Of a stretch of 64,000 nt of DNA, positions 52,425 through 62,036 are shown piece by piece. The position numbers were made by a program, and so were the translations under genes. Under the pieces are notes generated by a model. That model was given only the letters and a program-made list of their open reading frames with translations, was not told the origin of the DNA and did no database searches. How positions within the stretch are numbered: position 1 is the stretch's first letter; every line of letters begins with the position of its first letter. The stretch spans positions 143,303,361 to 143,367,360 of the forward strand of contig CP092864.1 of NCBI GenBank assembly GCA_030710605.1, in the 5' to 3' direction. The DNA is from Cordylochernes scorpioides (taxonomy: Eukaryota > Arthropoda > Arachnida > Pseudoscorpiones > Chernetidae).

Positions 52425-52785
52425 TCAATGTTTGTATGTTTGTTTGTTTGTATGTTTGTTTGTTTGTATGTCCGGTATACAAATTCGCAGTAGTTCACTA
52501 ATTCAAACCAAAATTTCCATACATAGGTAAAAAAATACGGGGAAGACGATAGGCTATTTTAAAAAAATATATAAATCAATTATTAAAACTATATATTCAA
52601 ATTATTCTACTACTTAGCTCACGAACAGCGCCCTCTATCAAAGATTAGATTAAATTATGCTGATGCAAACAAATAAATAATGCTAATAACAAACAATTCT
52701 AAAAAAAATCTTATCAAAATATATATCACTCGGGTAGATATGCACACGGGTAAATCCCGGGGCGAAGCCCGGGTCACCCGTCTAG
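52425..52785 (+). mobile_element. Helitron-A copy
   Basis: TCAATGTTTGTATGTTTGTT (with extra GTTT repeats) to CCCGGGGCGAAGCCCGGG, TCACCCGT and CTAG|T. The best preserved 3' hairpin in the window. Confidence 0.9.
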
Positions 52786-52799
52786 TATATTATATAAAA

Positions 52800-53001
52800 A
52801 AAATATTTTTGCAGATGAAAATAATTAAGAAAGAAATATTTGATTTGAGGCGTAAGGAAGAAACTGAAAGATTACATATTTACATATGTGCAAAAATATT
52901 TGAGCCGGCCAACGGGAAATATCTCTAGTTACGGGGCTGCTAACCAAAATGAATGATTTTTGAGCCCCGTGGGTAACGAGAAACAACAACAATAGGTTAA
53001 T
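52800..53001 (+). mobile_element. LINE-J 3' fragment
   Basis: ATGAAAATAATTAAGAAAGA, a short C-terminal frame ending CAKIFEPANGKYL, TAG, GGGGCTGCTAACC, GAGCCCCGTGGGTAACGAG and AAACAACAACAATAGG. Looks like the end of a LINE ORF plus a short 3' UTR with (CAA)n tail. Clade not assigned. Confidence 0.65.
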
Positions 53002-53025
53002 AGGGAAAGTCGCGACATCTGGTGG

Positions 53026-53430
53026 TAATGCAATGGAAAAATTAATGGGAGGGCCTGGCTCATCAGTGGTGAACCCTTCCAGCGGTTTCGCCAGTTTAAT
53101 CTACCATACTGCTGTTATATTGCATTTTTTGGAACTTCCTTTTATAGTGATACTGATGCTAGACTCTTGGAATGGATATTTTAGATGAACTATGGGTATA
53201 AGCCATTCCAAGAGTCTAGCAACAGTATCACTATAAAAGGAAGTTCCAAAAATGCAATATAACAGCGGTATGGTAGATTAAACTGGCGAAACCGCTGGGA
53301 GGGTTCACCACTGATGAGCCAGGCCCTCCCATTAATTTTTTCTATTGCAGTAAGGGCAGTAGAAATTGTTTATTTTCAAAAAGAATCTTACGCCTTTAAA
53401 ATAATTTCGAATTTTGATAACAGATGGCGC
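53026..53430. mobile_element. MITE-E copies head to head
   Basis: 53026-53174 and 53204-53352 are inverse copies (GCAATGGAAAAATTAATGGG ... CTAGACTCTTGGAATGG) around a 29-base centre. The right copy continues into its terminal arm (AAATTGTTTATTTTCAAAAA). Confidence 0.88.
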
Positions 53431-53635
53431 GCTAAGTGCATAATTTATACTGGTAAGTGTATATATATACATAATGTAGTTTTGCAGCATAATTATACCT
53501 GTCAGAGGGCTGTTATGCCTGAAAAATCTTGTATTAACGTAATTAAAAAAGAAACTCTTCCCATAGCGAATTTTCTTTCATTTATAATATAGAATATAAC
53601 GCGGCTGATGATTGTAAAACGAAAATTAAAATTAT

Positions 53636-53785
53636 ACCGCGAATGTTTCTTTTAAAAATCGAAATTTATTTTCAAAGAGAAATAGCGACATTTCTAACTT
53701 TGAGGATGAGGTATGGAAAGGTGAAACATGAAGAGTAATGGAGAACGGAAAAATAAAAAGTGTCCAGGGGCGGGAATCGAACCCA
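53636..53785 (-). mobile_element. SINE-2 copy, head truncated
   Basis: Minus strand: ATGGGTTCGATTCCCGCCCC, TGGACACTTTTTATTTTTCC, CATTACTCTTCATGTTTCAC. Same truncation of the tRNA head as at 23659. Confidence 0.75.
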
Positions 53786-53861
53786 TTATAATATAGGTCT
53801 ATTTTATACTTTTGAAGCAATACAACAATTTGAGGTAAAAAAGAAAACAATAACAATATAT

Positions 53862-54000
53862 GGTAAACTGGCGAAACCGGTGGGAGGGTTCACCACTGAT
53901 GAGCCAAGCCCTCCCATTAATTTTTTCTATTGCTGTAAGGGTAGTAGAAATTGTTTAATTATTTTTTTTTTTAAATCATACGCGTCTATGAGGGTTTCGA
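53862..54000 (+). mobile_element. MITE-E copy
   Basis: AACTGGCGAAACCGGTGGGA, GATGAGCCAAGCCCTCCC and TGTAAGGGTAGTAGAAATTG. Confidence 0.8.
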
Positions 54001-54075
54001 ATTTTCACAATATATCTTCAATTATTTATGAATAAAAGATTACATGAGGAGCTTCTTTTTCGATTTATTGCGAGC

Positions 54076-54101
54076 TTTCGAACCTTTCGGTTCTTCTACA
54101 G
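54076..54101 (-). ncRNA. Hammerhead-like motif, left arm
   Basis: Minus strand: CTGTAGA, stem II GAACC-GAAA-GGTTC, GAAA, GCTCGC. Same core substitution (A6 to U) as in the 3435 palindrome but with an entirely different, still self-complementary, stem II. Confidence 0.5.
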
Positions 54102-54172
54102 GCATGGATAGCATGGATATACTAATATAGGGCAAATATATAGGTTAGTTAGTATATCCATACTATCCACGC

Positions 54173-54198
54173 CTGTAGAAGAACCGAAAGGTTCGAAA
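54173..54198 (+). ncRNA. Hammerhead-like motif, right arm
   Basis: CTGTAGA (54173-54179), stem II GAACC/GGTTC with loop GAAA, then GAAA (54195-54198). Mirror of the left arm. Confidence 0.5.
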
Positions 54199-54524
54199 GC
54201 TCGCAATAAATATAAAAAGAAGCTCCTCATGTAATCTTTTATTCGTATATAGTTAAACAAAATCTACTGAGTTCATGTAGCCGAAAAAATATCTTCAATT
54301 AATAAGCAGCATATCTATTTATTATGGACTATTCAGTGCTTAGATTTGATAAAGAATTTTATATTGTATATCATATAAGTTCTATCAAATACGGTTAAGC
54401 GTTTACCAAAACACCATTTTCTGGTAATAATTTAGCTAGAAAACTATAAGGCGAACTTTTGCCTTGAAAAATCTCTATAATAGTTAGTGTATGTGTGAAA
54501 CATAATTAAGAAATATATAATTAA

Positions 54525-54864
54525 CTAGACGGGTGACCCGGGCTTCGCCCCGGGATTGACCCATGTGCATATCTACCCGAGTGATATATATTCAGATAAG
54601 ATTTTTTTAAATAATTGTTTGTTATTAGCATTACCTATTTGTTTGCATCAGCATAATTTAATCTAATCTTTGATAGAGGGCGCTGTTCGTGAGCTAAGTA
54701 GAATAATTTGAATATATAGTTTTAATAATTGATTTATATATTTTTAAAATAGCCTATCGTCTTCCCTGTTATTTTTTACCTATGTATGGAAATTTTGGTT
54801 TGAATTAGTGAACTACTGCGAATTTGTATACCGGACATACAAACAAACAAACATACAAACAGTC
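54525..54864 (-). mobile_element. Helitron-A copy
   Basis: CTAGACGGGTGACCCGGGCT, TCGCCCCGGGATTGACCC at left; ends CATACAAACAGTCA at right. Confidence 0.88.
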
Positions 54865-55919
54865 ATTTTTATATATATAGATATTGTACAAAGTGTTTGA
54901 AGGCTATTAACAGACTAAATATATAGGCATAAAGTATATTTTATTCCAGTTGATACTTTTTAGTTGGTAGAAAATAGTGTTAAAACTTGGGAAATATGCA
55001 ATTCTGACTCAAAGAGTAAAAATAATAGAAGAAACTTGCGAATTGTTCAAAAAGAAAGTGATAACTTGGTTAAAGAAAGTAAAATCTACGTTTTAAGACT
55101 TTAGTTAGAATATGAAAAGATCTGTGATTGTAGGTGGGGAGTGAAATACCCAGATTTGGACGATTTAAAAGTTTCTCTGGCGGGGCCACGTTTCATTAGC
55201 TGATCCCAGACCACGTGACATCCCCTAAGCCAATCAAATGTCGCCTCCTAGCAAACTTTAGCCCCAGTTTCTTGTAAGAAGAGCAAACTTTGCGGAAGTT
55301 TGTGATCTCATTTTTAATCCTAAAGGCAAACAATCTGGTGGTATAATTGAATGGAGCTCTTGAAGTTTTTTTTTTCAATGCTGAGCAAAGTTTGTGTTGA
55401 TTCCACACCATTTCAACTTGTTGGTTACTTTATAGGTCACTTTTGGGGATATTTGACTTTCTTAAACATTACTTAATATAATTTTATTTCAATTGAAATC
55501 GGTATTATCGATTTATGATTTATTATTAATTTCCGTTATGTCGTACTTTTCTTTATATTCAGAAAAGATGCATATGTTGGATTTATCAGTATTGTTCCAA
55601 TATTTCGAGAGGAAAATAGCTTTTCTTTATCGAGAATGTTTGTGTTTTTCGCTAAAACATATGAGCACGCGTACACAACTATCATTCTACAAGGCTAACG
55701 AAAGAATTGTATTGTAGGGTTAAATAATTCCAATTGTCACACCTAGATGGCGCTGTGTTAAACTTTGTGTTTTATAAAAGTTACATTTTGTAAATGTAAA
55801 TATTTAATTATTCTTTTTAAAATTATTTTATATTTTATTGTAAAAAATATGTTATATTTCTTTTTTGTTAGAATACCATTTAACTAAAATTTGTATGCCT
55901 AAATAAGTCGAGAGACTTT
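54865..55919. other. Unclassified sequence
   Basis: 55180-55420 is less AT-rich, with CCACGTGACATCCCC and AGCCAATCAAATG (E-box and CCAAT-like) and a 71-codon minus frame without a domain. A promoter or relic exon is possible but unproven. Confidence 0.35.
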
Positions 55920-55934
55920 TGGAAATAAAAATAA

Positions 55935-56006
55935 AAGGCTCTCAGTGACCCCGCAATAATAGAAAACATCATGAAGAACGTTGTAGACACCTTTAGATGT
56001 AAATGA
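55935..56006 (+). pseudogene. C-terminal end of LINE ORF1
   Basis: An open frame of 23 codons (ending ...NVVDTFRCK) stops at TGA 56004-56006. The TGA overlaps the ORF2 start as ATGA, the stop-start overlap seen in some non-LTR elements, where ORF2 is translated by termination-reinitiation. The rest of ORF1 was lost by 5' truncation at insertion. Confidence 0.65.
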
Positions 56007-58369
56007 ATAACAAAAATATGTATAAAAATAGCCTTCGAATCGTTCACTGGAACGCGTGCAGTCTCCGAAACAAAAAACAACAATTCTCAGAATTCCTGAA
56101 CGACCACGACATCGACATCGCACTAGTGTCAGAAACCTGGCTTAAGCCGTGCCATAAAATGAGGATTCAAAACTTCATCACCCTCCGCAACGACAGACTA
56201 ACCGGACAAGGTGGTGGAACTGCCATTTTCATCCACAAGAAGTACAGCCATGCACCTATTCATGCCACCACCTCAAGCCTGGAAACAACAGGAATTTCAA
56301 TCAAAAACAAAAACGGGTTAAATATGAACCTGTATTCGTGCTACAAACCACCAAACACCTATCTAGATCAAACCGATATCTATAACATTTTTTCAACAGA
56401 CACACCGACCATCATAGCAGGGGACCTAAACTGCAAACATCCTGCCTGGGGTTCCACCACCACTAACCCAAGCGGGAGAAGGCTCCAAAACGCAATCAAC
56501 GTTATGGACCTAGATGTGAGCTACCCCGACGAACCTACTCATGACTCACCTCCAGACATCATAGATATCGCCGTGCACAAAAACATCTCCCAAAGCGCAT
56601 ACTCTAAAGTCCTGCACGAACTAACCTCTGATCATCTCCCAGTACTACTTGTGCTACAGGATTTCAAAATCTCCTACTCAAATACAAAAATAAAAATTAC
56701 AGATTGGGCCCTATTCAAGTACAAAATGGAAATCGCTGAACCTCCTGAACTGATCCTAGATACATCTTCAAAAATAGACGAGGCCATTACACACGTTGAA
56801 GAACAAATGGTGCAAAATTTGAAAGATTCAACAAAATATAAGGACCCGGAACTAGAACGAAGATATCCACCTCACATCAAAGAAAAAATACGATCCACCA
56901 ACAGACTAAGGAAAAAAATGAAAAATACTTGCGACCCCCGATATAAATCAGCCTACATGACGGCCCGGAGAGAATCACAGAAACTTACAAGAGAGCACGA
57001 TAACACCAGCTGGGACCACTTTATCGAAAACTTGAAAGTCACGGACCAAACCATATGGAAAGCCATCAAACGGTTATCCAACTCTGAAAAACAAGAAATA
57101 ACCCTGAAGACAAACAATGGGCAGACACTAACCACAGAAGAAGCAGCTGAATCATTTGCCAACAACTATGAAAAACAGTTCACCCCCAATCCCTATACAT
57201 CCCACTCCAAACCTACTCGTACATACATCAAACGTGTGAATTCATACATGAAAAAAAATAAAGAAACAGGACTAGAACCAACAAACATTGGTGAAATAAA
57301 AGCGATTATTGAATATCTACCAAATAAAAAAGCTCCCGGAATCGACGAATTACCTAATGAAGCTCTCAAACTGCTCCCTAATCATATACTAGCATCAATA
57401 ACCGAAATATTTAACGCCTCACTGCAGCTTGCCCACTTCCCTGACAGATGGAAAACGTCCATTATCTGTCCCATACTTAAAAAAGGAAAATCCATCCATG
57501 AACCAACAAGCTACAGGCCCATCTCACTGCTACCTGCCATCTCAAAACTATTCGAAAGAATTGTTTTAAGAAGACTCAGAAAATCCCTAGAAGAAAAGAA
57601 TCCACTCAGACCTGAACAATTTGGCTACCAAGCCAAACACTCAACATTGCACCAGCTAGTAGTTGTCACTGAAAAAATAAGAAAAGCCATGGACCTAGGC
57701 CAAATAACAGGAGCCGTATTCTTCGATATCGCCAAAGCATTCGATAAAGTCTGGCACGAAGCCCTTCTCTACAAAATGTGCAAAAAGCACCTTCCCGGAG
57801 ACATCATAAAAATAACGCAAAACTTCTTAACAAATAGAACATTCAAGGTACGAGTCAAAAATGAACTTTCAACAGCTAGGAACATCCTTGCCGGGGTCCC
57901 CCAAGGATCAGTCACAGGACCAACCTTATTTGACATATTTATAGACGACTTCCCCTGTATTGAAGACACCTCTTTACACCTATTTGCCGATGATACCGCC
58001 ATTTTAGCCTCAACATATAACTTCGACAATCTCCACATGAAACTCCAAGAGGCCTGCATCTTTTCCACGCTCTGGTGTAAGGAATGGCGAGTCACAATGA
58101 ACCCCCAAAAAAGTGAAGCAATCATTTTTTCCAGAAAAAAAGACAAAATTAAGAAACCTTTAGACGAACTTTTTGTCTTCGAAGACAATATTAAATGGAA
58201 AGAGAACATCCGATACCTAGGGATGACCCTAGACGAGCACCTAACCTTCAAAAAACACATCGAAAACAGAATTAATTTGGCGAAAGCTGCCCAACACCGA
58301 CTATCCCTACTTCTAGGACCAAAAAGCAAATTATCCTTCATTGCAAAAGAACCATTTACACTTCAATAA
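56003..58369 (+). CDS. LINE ORF2: endonuclease and reverse transcriptase
   Basis: 788 codons open, starting at an ATG preceded by an in-frame TAA. The apurinic-type endonuclease nicks the target DNA. Its motifs are HWNACSL, SETW, GDLNCKHPAWGS and SDHLPV, within residues 12-220. The reverse transcriptase (about 430-700) then primes from the nick. It has KAPGIDELPNEALK, YRPISLLP, FFDIAKAFDKVWH, AGVPQGSVTGPTLF and the catalytic FADD at residues 661-664 (57983-57994). The frame breaks near 58334 by one base, ending in a short out-of-frame tail at 58369. The true C-terminus continues at 58370-58815. Confidence 0.93.
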   Translation: MNNKNMYKNSLRIVHWNACSLRNKKQQFSEFLNDHDIDIALVSETWLKPCHKMRIQNFITLRNDRLTGQGGGTAIFIHKKYSHAPIHATTSSLETTGISIKNKNGLNMNLYSCYKPPNTYLDQTDIYNIFSTDTPTIIAGDLNCKHPAWGSTTTNPSGRRLQNAINVMDLDVSYPDEPTHDSPPDIIDIAVHKNISQSAYSKVLHELTSDHLPVLLVLQDFKISYSNTKIKITDWALFKYKMEIAEPPELILDTSSKIDEAITHVEEQMVQNLKDSTKYKDPELERRYPPHIKEKIRSTNRLRKKMKNTCDPRYKSAYMTARRESQKLTREHDNTSWDHFIENLKVTDQTIWKAIKRLSNSEKQEITLKTNNGQTLTTEEAAESFANNYEKQFTPNPYTSHSKPTRTYIKRVNSYMKKNKETGLEPTNIGEIKAIIEYLPNKKAPGIDELPNEALKLLPNHILASITEIFNASLQLAHFPDRWKTSIICPILKKGKSIHEPTSYRPISLLPAISKLFERIVLRRLRKSLEEKNPLRPEQFGYQAKHSTLHQLVVVTEKIRKAMDLGQITGAVFFDIAKAFDKVWHEALLYKMCKKHLPGDIIKITQNFLTNRTFKVRVKNELSTARNILAGVPQGSVTGPTLFDIFIDDFPCIEDTSLHLFADDTAILASTYNFDNLHMKLQEACIFSTLWCKEWRVTMNPQKSEAIIFSRKKDKIKKPLDELFVFEDNIKWKENIRYLGMTLDEHLTFKKHIENRINLAKAAQHRLSLLLGPKSKLSFIAKEPFTLQ

Positions 58370-58815
58370 TAAGACCAATACTCATATACGGCCACCCAAT
58401 TTTTATGACAGCACATAAGACCATCCTTAAAAAGCTAGAAGTATTTGAAAATAAAATGATCAGAAAAATCATGTCTCCACCCTGGTTCGTTCGGAACACA
58501 ATCCTCAGGAACGATCTAAATATCGAAAACATCAATGACTACATCATTAGACAATCATTTAAATTTTACGAAAAATCCGAAAAATTAGAAAATCCCACCT
58601 TTAAGGAAGCCACAAACTACAAATGCGGAAAAAGGAAAATAAGAAATTTGAAACCTAGACAAATTCTCCATCAATTAAGCCAGAATGACGAAAAGTGGAA
58701 AAAAAGGAAAAACAAACCCACCTTGAATATCAAACAAGCCCGAAAAAACCTTCTCAAGAAAAATATCCCCAAGGACCTGAGAATCCGGACCCAACGACAT
58801 CATTATAAATTATAA
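58370..58815 (+). pseudogene. ORF2 C-terminal part after frameshift
   Basis: In a different phase from ORF2, with RPILIYGHPIFMTAH and ILKKLEVFENKMIRK, the usual segment after the RT in jockey-type ORF2, then a basic tail ending at TAA 58813-58815. A one-base deletion around 58330-58336 accounts for the shift. Confidence 0.88.
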
Positions 58816-58938
58816 TTGTAAATGAACCCCTGTACATAACCACCCCCCTCAGTATATTGTAAATATGATGATCTAGGTTGTTCTTTTTGAACGGCACCTA
58901 ATAAAGTTATTTGGAACTGGAACTGGAAATAAAAATAA

Positions 58939-59238
58939 CTTTTAATGGCTAACCGTGTCTGTGGTGAATAATGATCCTACAGTATCTTTGATTTAAATAT
59001 TACATTCAGTATATATACAGCTAATAATTATATATAATATTATAGATTAACACCATTATTATTTTTTTTTTCTACATATTTTGCGTGAGAGAGTATTATA
59101 GACGCGTAAGATTCTTTTTTTTTTTTAAGGTCACTGGTGTTGTGGCTTTGTCACCGACCCGAGGCCGCTAGTTGCGGCGATGGTCAATAGATGGCGTCTG
59201 GTTTTAGTCGTCTATTTTGACGGGAGAGGCGACCCTTG
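58939..59238 (+). repeat. AT-rich sequence with HH2 body
   Basis: 59130-59235 holds GGTGTTGTGGCTTTGTCACC and GACCCGAGGCCGCTAGTTGC, the HH2 body, then GATGGTCAATAGATGGCGTC. No hammerhead precedes it here. Confidence 0.6.
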
Positions 59239-59706
59239 ATCAAATCTACTTGATATAAATTATCATTGTTATCAGTTTACTCATTAAATTTTGAATATAG
59301 AATCACTATTATATTTTTATTATATAGTTTTACACTATATATATATATATATGAAAAAATAGCACAAATATAACATATATATATAGTTGTTTAGTTTTAT
59401 AGTTTAGTTTTGTATTAAAATTATCTTTATTATTTTGATTATTTAAATTCAAATTATAAAATCATTTAAATAATCAAAATAATAAAGATAATTTTAATAC
59501 AAAACTAAACTATAAAACTATACAACTATTTATTTTTATAATTAATTTAGATTTAGCTTGCTAATCTAATCAAATCTACTTGATATAAATTATCATTGTT
59601 ATCAGTTTACTCATTAAATTTTGAATATAGAATCACTATTATATTTTTATTATATAGTTTTACACTATATATATATATATATATGAAAAAATAGCACAAA
59701 TATAAC
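59239..59706. repeat. Direct repeats flanking a palindrome
   Basis: A segment of about 135 bp (CAAATCTACTTGATATAAAT ... GAAAAAATAGCACAAATATA) occurs at 59241 and again at 59571, 330 bp apart. Between them, 59385-59525 is a palindrome (TTGTTTAGTTTTATAGTTTA / inverse). The right copy leads into the HH1 element. Confidence 0.85.
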
Positions 59707-60110
59707 ATTGTACTGGGATAAGGTGCATAAATTAAGAAAAAGGCATCTCTTTATCGTGCAACTGAAAGTTGCTGATGGCTGGCGCCATCTATCGGAATAA
59801 ATATCAACTATTCTCGTTGATTTTTAATTATTCCAGAATTGGCCAAATACCCATTCTTGATTAATCAAGAAAAGCTAACCACGGACGCGTTTCGGGCTGT
59901 TGGCCCTCATCAGCGTGGTGCAAGCTGTACCTCAACGACCAAAAAAATTTGGTCATTAAGGCATCCTGAAAAATCATGAAACGGGTAGTTAAGGCCAGAA
60001 TTGCGTGACGACGCTACACAATGTGAAAAAATAGCACAAATATAACATTGTACTGGGATAAGGTGCATAAATTAAGAAAAAGGCATCTCCTTATCGTGCA
60101 ACTGAAATTA
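59684..60110 (-). mobile_element. HH1 element plus partial second unit in tandem
   Basis: One unit of 340 bp runs 59684-60023. At 60024 the start GAAAAAATAGCACAAATATA recurs and continues to about 60110. On the minus strand the unit is: leader with CGTCACGCAATTCTGG, TTTGGTCGTTGAGG, hammerhead, CTTTTCTTGATTAATCAAGA, CATCAGCAACTTTCAGTTGC, CTTATCCCAGTACAATG. Confidence 0.85.
59878..59919 (-). ncRNA. Hammerhead ribozyme motif, intact core
   Basis: Minus strand: ACCACG, CTGATGA, GGGC-CAACA-GCCC, GAA, ACGCGT, C, CGTGGT. Identical to the 16113-16154 motif. GTC cleavage triplet. Confidence 0.86.
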
Positions 60111-60165
60111 TATATATATGAAAAAACAATAGAAAAAAATGAAAGATAAGTGGGTCAGGTGTTAA

Positions 60166-60431
60166 TATCAAAAACAAAGAAGTCATCTCCTGACCACGAG
60201 CACATGTGCTTTTTGGTCGCAGTGGTTACAGCCTTCTCCACGCTGACTAGCGCCAACAGCGCGAAACGCGTTCGTGGATGGCTTTTCTTGATTTATCAAG
60301 AAATTGGGTTGGCCAAATATCACGGAGCAAGCTAAATAAACGTTTAGTTTATTTTTGCTCCACTAGATGGGGCTCTGCCATCTAAAAAGCACATGTGCTC
60401 GTGGTCAGGAGATGCCTTCTTTGTTTTTGAT
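60166..60431 (+). mobile_element. HH1 element with terminal inverted repeats
   Basis: Ends ATATCAAAAACAAAGAAG, TCATCTCCTGACCACGAGCA and CATGTGCTTTTTGG are inverted at 60384-60431. Between them: hammerhead, CTTTTCTTGATTTATCAAGA, TTGGGTTGGCCAAATATCAC, GTTTAGTTTATTTTTGCTCC. A 266-bp unit. Confidence 0.85.
60237..60278 (+). ncRNA. Hammerhead motif with covarying stems, core substitution
   Basis: TCCACG, CTGACTA, stem II GCGC-CAACA-GCGC, GAA, ACGCGT, T, CGTGGA. Relative to other copies the outer stem I pair is T-A instead of A-T and a stem II pair is C-G instead of G-C: both are double changes that keep pairing. G8 of the core is T here, so this copy is probably inactive. Confidence 0.8.
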
Positions 60432-60617
60432 ATATATATATATATATAATGCATATATGATGCATTAGCGCGCCATCTGTTAGGAAAATTCGAAACTATT
60501 ATAGACGCGTATGATTCTTTTACAAATTAGATCATCTGAAACATCATGTGAATGTGGTCAGGATATGCTATTTTAATACCAACACCTTTTTTATTATTCT
60601 ATTATTATTATTAAAAT

Positions 60618-60691
60618 GTCCAGGGTAGCCTAGTGGACATGGCATCTGCCCGGTAAGCGGAACATTGTGGGTTCGATTCCCATTCCTGGAC
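60618..60691 (+). pseudogene. tRNA-like head of SINE-2
   Basis: 74 bases. Acceptor GTCCAGG pairs fully with CCTGGAC; anticodon stem TCTGC/GCGGA; T-arm GTGGG-TTCGATT-CCCAT. The anticodon loop CCGGTAA would give GGU (Thr), but position 33 is C instead of the near-universal T. This, and its SINE tail, argue against a working tRNA gene. Confidence 0.75.
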
Positions 60692-60823
60692 ACCTTTATA
60701 TTTACGTTCATCATTACTCTTCATAATTCATCCTTTCATACCTTATCCAAAAAGGTTAGAAATAGTCAATATTTCACCTTGAAATAAATTTAGATTTTTC
60801 ATTGAAAAGAAACTCATGCGGTG
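60618..60823 (+). mobile_element. SINE-2, full head
   Basis: tRNA-like head, body TTTATATTTACGTTCATCAT, TACTCTTCATAATTCATCC, and end GAAACTCATGCGGTGT. The best copy of three. Confidence 0.8.
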
Positions 60824-60993
60824 TAACTTCAAGTGTTGTTTTACAATCACAAGCCGCAGTGTATTATATTGTATTATTATTATTGTAGACAAGTATTTAT
60901 TATTTTATTTACATGAGTCTAATTCTTGGATTGATCAAAAAAGTCATTTATTTAATTTAATGTTTTATACGGTTTGTTCTTTGTCTATATATA

Positions 60994-61276
60994 CACCTAT
61001 CCCCAGATTTACACGGTAGATACGTTCCTGAAAAAAAACGTGTAAATCGGAGGATAGGTGTACACAGAAATAAAAATAAAATGCATTGACAGGTTAAAAT
61101 ATGTAGTCAGCACATAATCTCGGGATTCCTCGTGAGATGTGTACACAGCGCATGTGTTCAATCACATTAGCAATTAGTATAGTGCGATAAAAACAACAAC
61201 AACAAAAACGTATTTGGAAAACCGTGTAAAAGCGAAAACGTGTAAACCAAGTACCGTGTAAATCGGGGGATAGGTG
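60994..61276 (+). mobile_element. MITE-F copy, TA TSD
   Basis: CACCTATCCCCAGATTTACA to GGGGGATAGGTG, TA on both sides. Same internal sequence as 51692. Confidence 0.92.
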
Positions 61277-62036
61277 TATTTTTTTTCTAAGTAGCTTCAT
61301 AAAAATTGTAGAAATTAATCCATTACAATATATAAAACTATATGATATGAATTCATAGAATGATCATGTGGGGTGATACTGAATATAGAGTAGATGCTCA
61401 GATGGTTTAGCAGATGAAATTCAAACAATGTCTAACAATTCTAATTGTCATTGACAACATTTCTTGTTTTTGCGCATAACTCAGCCTGAATGATGTACAG
61501 AAAGTTGACACCGCTTGAGTATGTAATGTAACATTTTTATCGCGGGACAAAAGAGTGTATGGATTTGCCGCTTCTCTAAAAATATCTATTAGAAAGAGTA
61601 AAGAAAATGTAAAAATGTTGTTATTCGAACGATACCACGGCCAGATAAAATCCTTTCTTTTCTACGACGTTTCGGAGAAAGTTTTTCATCAAGCATGAAA
61701 TGTAATCAGAACAGAACGATATACAGCTCTAAACGTCCTTAAAAATGATCCCATTTGGCTGAAATATACCATTTAAATAACGACTAGGAGTGTCCGTGAG
61801 GCAAAAATCAAATATATTTTGCCCTCATATTTTTAAAGATCTGGAAGTATGTTTAATATATATATATATTGTTGCATCGTCCTGGGGTGTTGGCTTCATG
61901 TAAGTATTCGATGGATTCATATCAAGATTATAAGACAGGCCAGAACGAGTCATCATAAAACATTTATTTCAATAAGAAAAGTATTTACAATTATTTACAA
62001 TCATAAAAAGAACCTGAGAGATATATAAACAAAATA
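61277..62036. other. Unclassified sequence with a possible hammerhead relic
   Basis: 61665-61692 on the minus strand has TTGATGA ... GAAACGTCG, like the core of some Penelope-element hammerheads, but stem II is poor and C3 is T. Otherwise nothing is recognised. Confidence 0.35.

Larger units (their letters stand above)
54027..54248. repeat. Foldback with hammerhead-like motifs in both arms
   Basis: Arms of about 95 bp (ATGAATAAAAGATTACATGA, GGAGCTTCTTTTT, then the motif and GCATGGATA) and their inverse flank about 35 bases. Third member of the foldback group. Confidence 0.9.
55935..58923 (+). mobile_element. Jockey-type LINE, 5'-truncated, 14-15 bp TSD
   Basis: Flanked by TGGAAATAAAAATAA at 55920-55934 and 58924-58938. 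Contains the last 23 codons of ORF1, a nearly complete ORF2 with one indel, and a 3' UTR with AATAAA (58901) and a (TGGAAC)n tail. About 3.0 kb. Clade is inferred from domain content and motif style; jockey elements are largely arthropod. Confidence 0.93.

Noticed and set aside
61665..61692. Hammerhead on the minus strand (TTGATGA...GAAACGTCG)
   Set aside because: Position C3 is T and stem II does not pair well; at most a relic, so not listed as an ncRNA.
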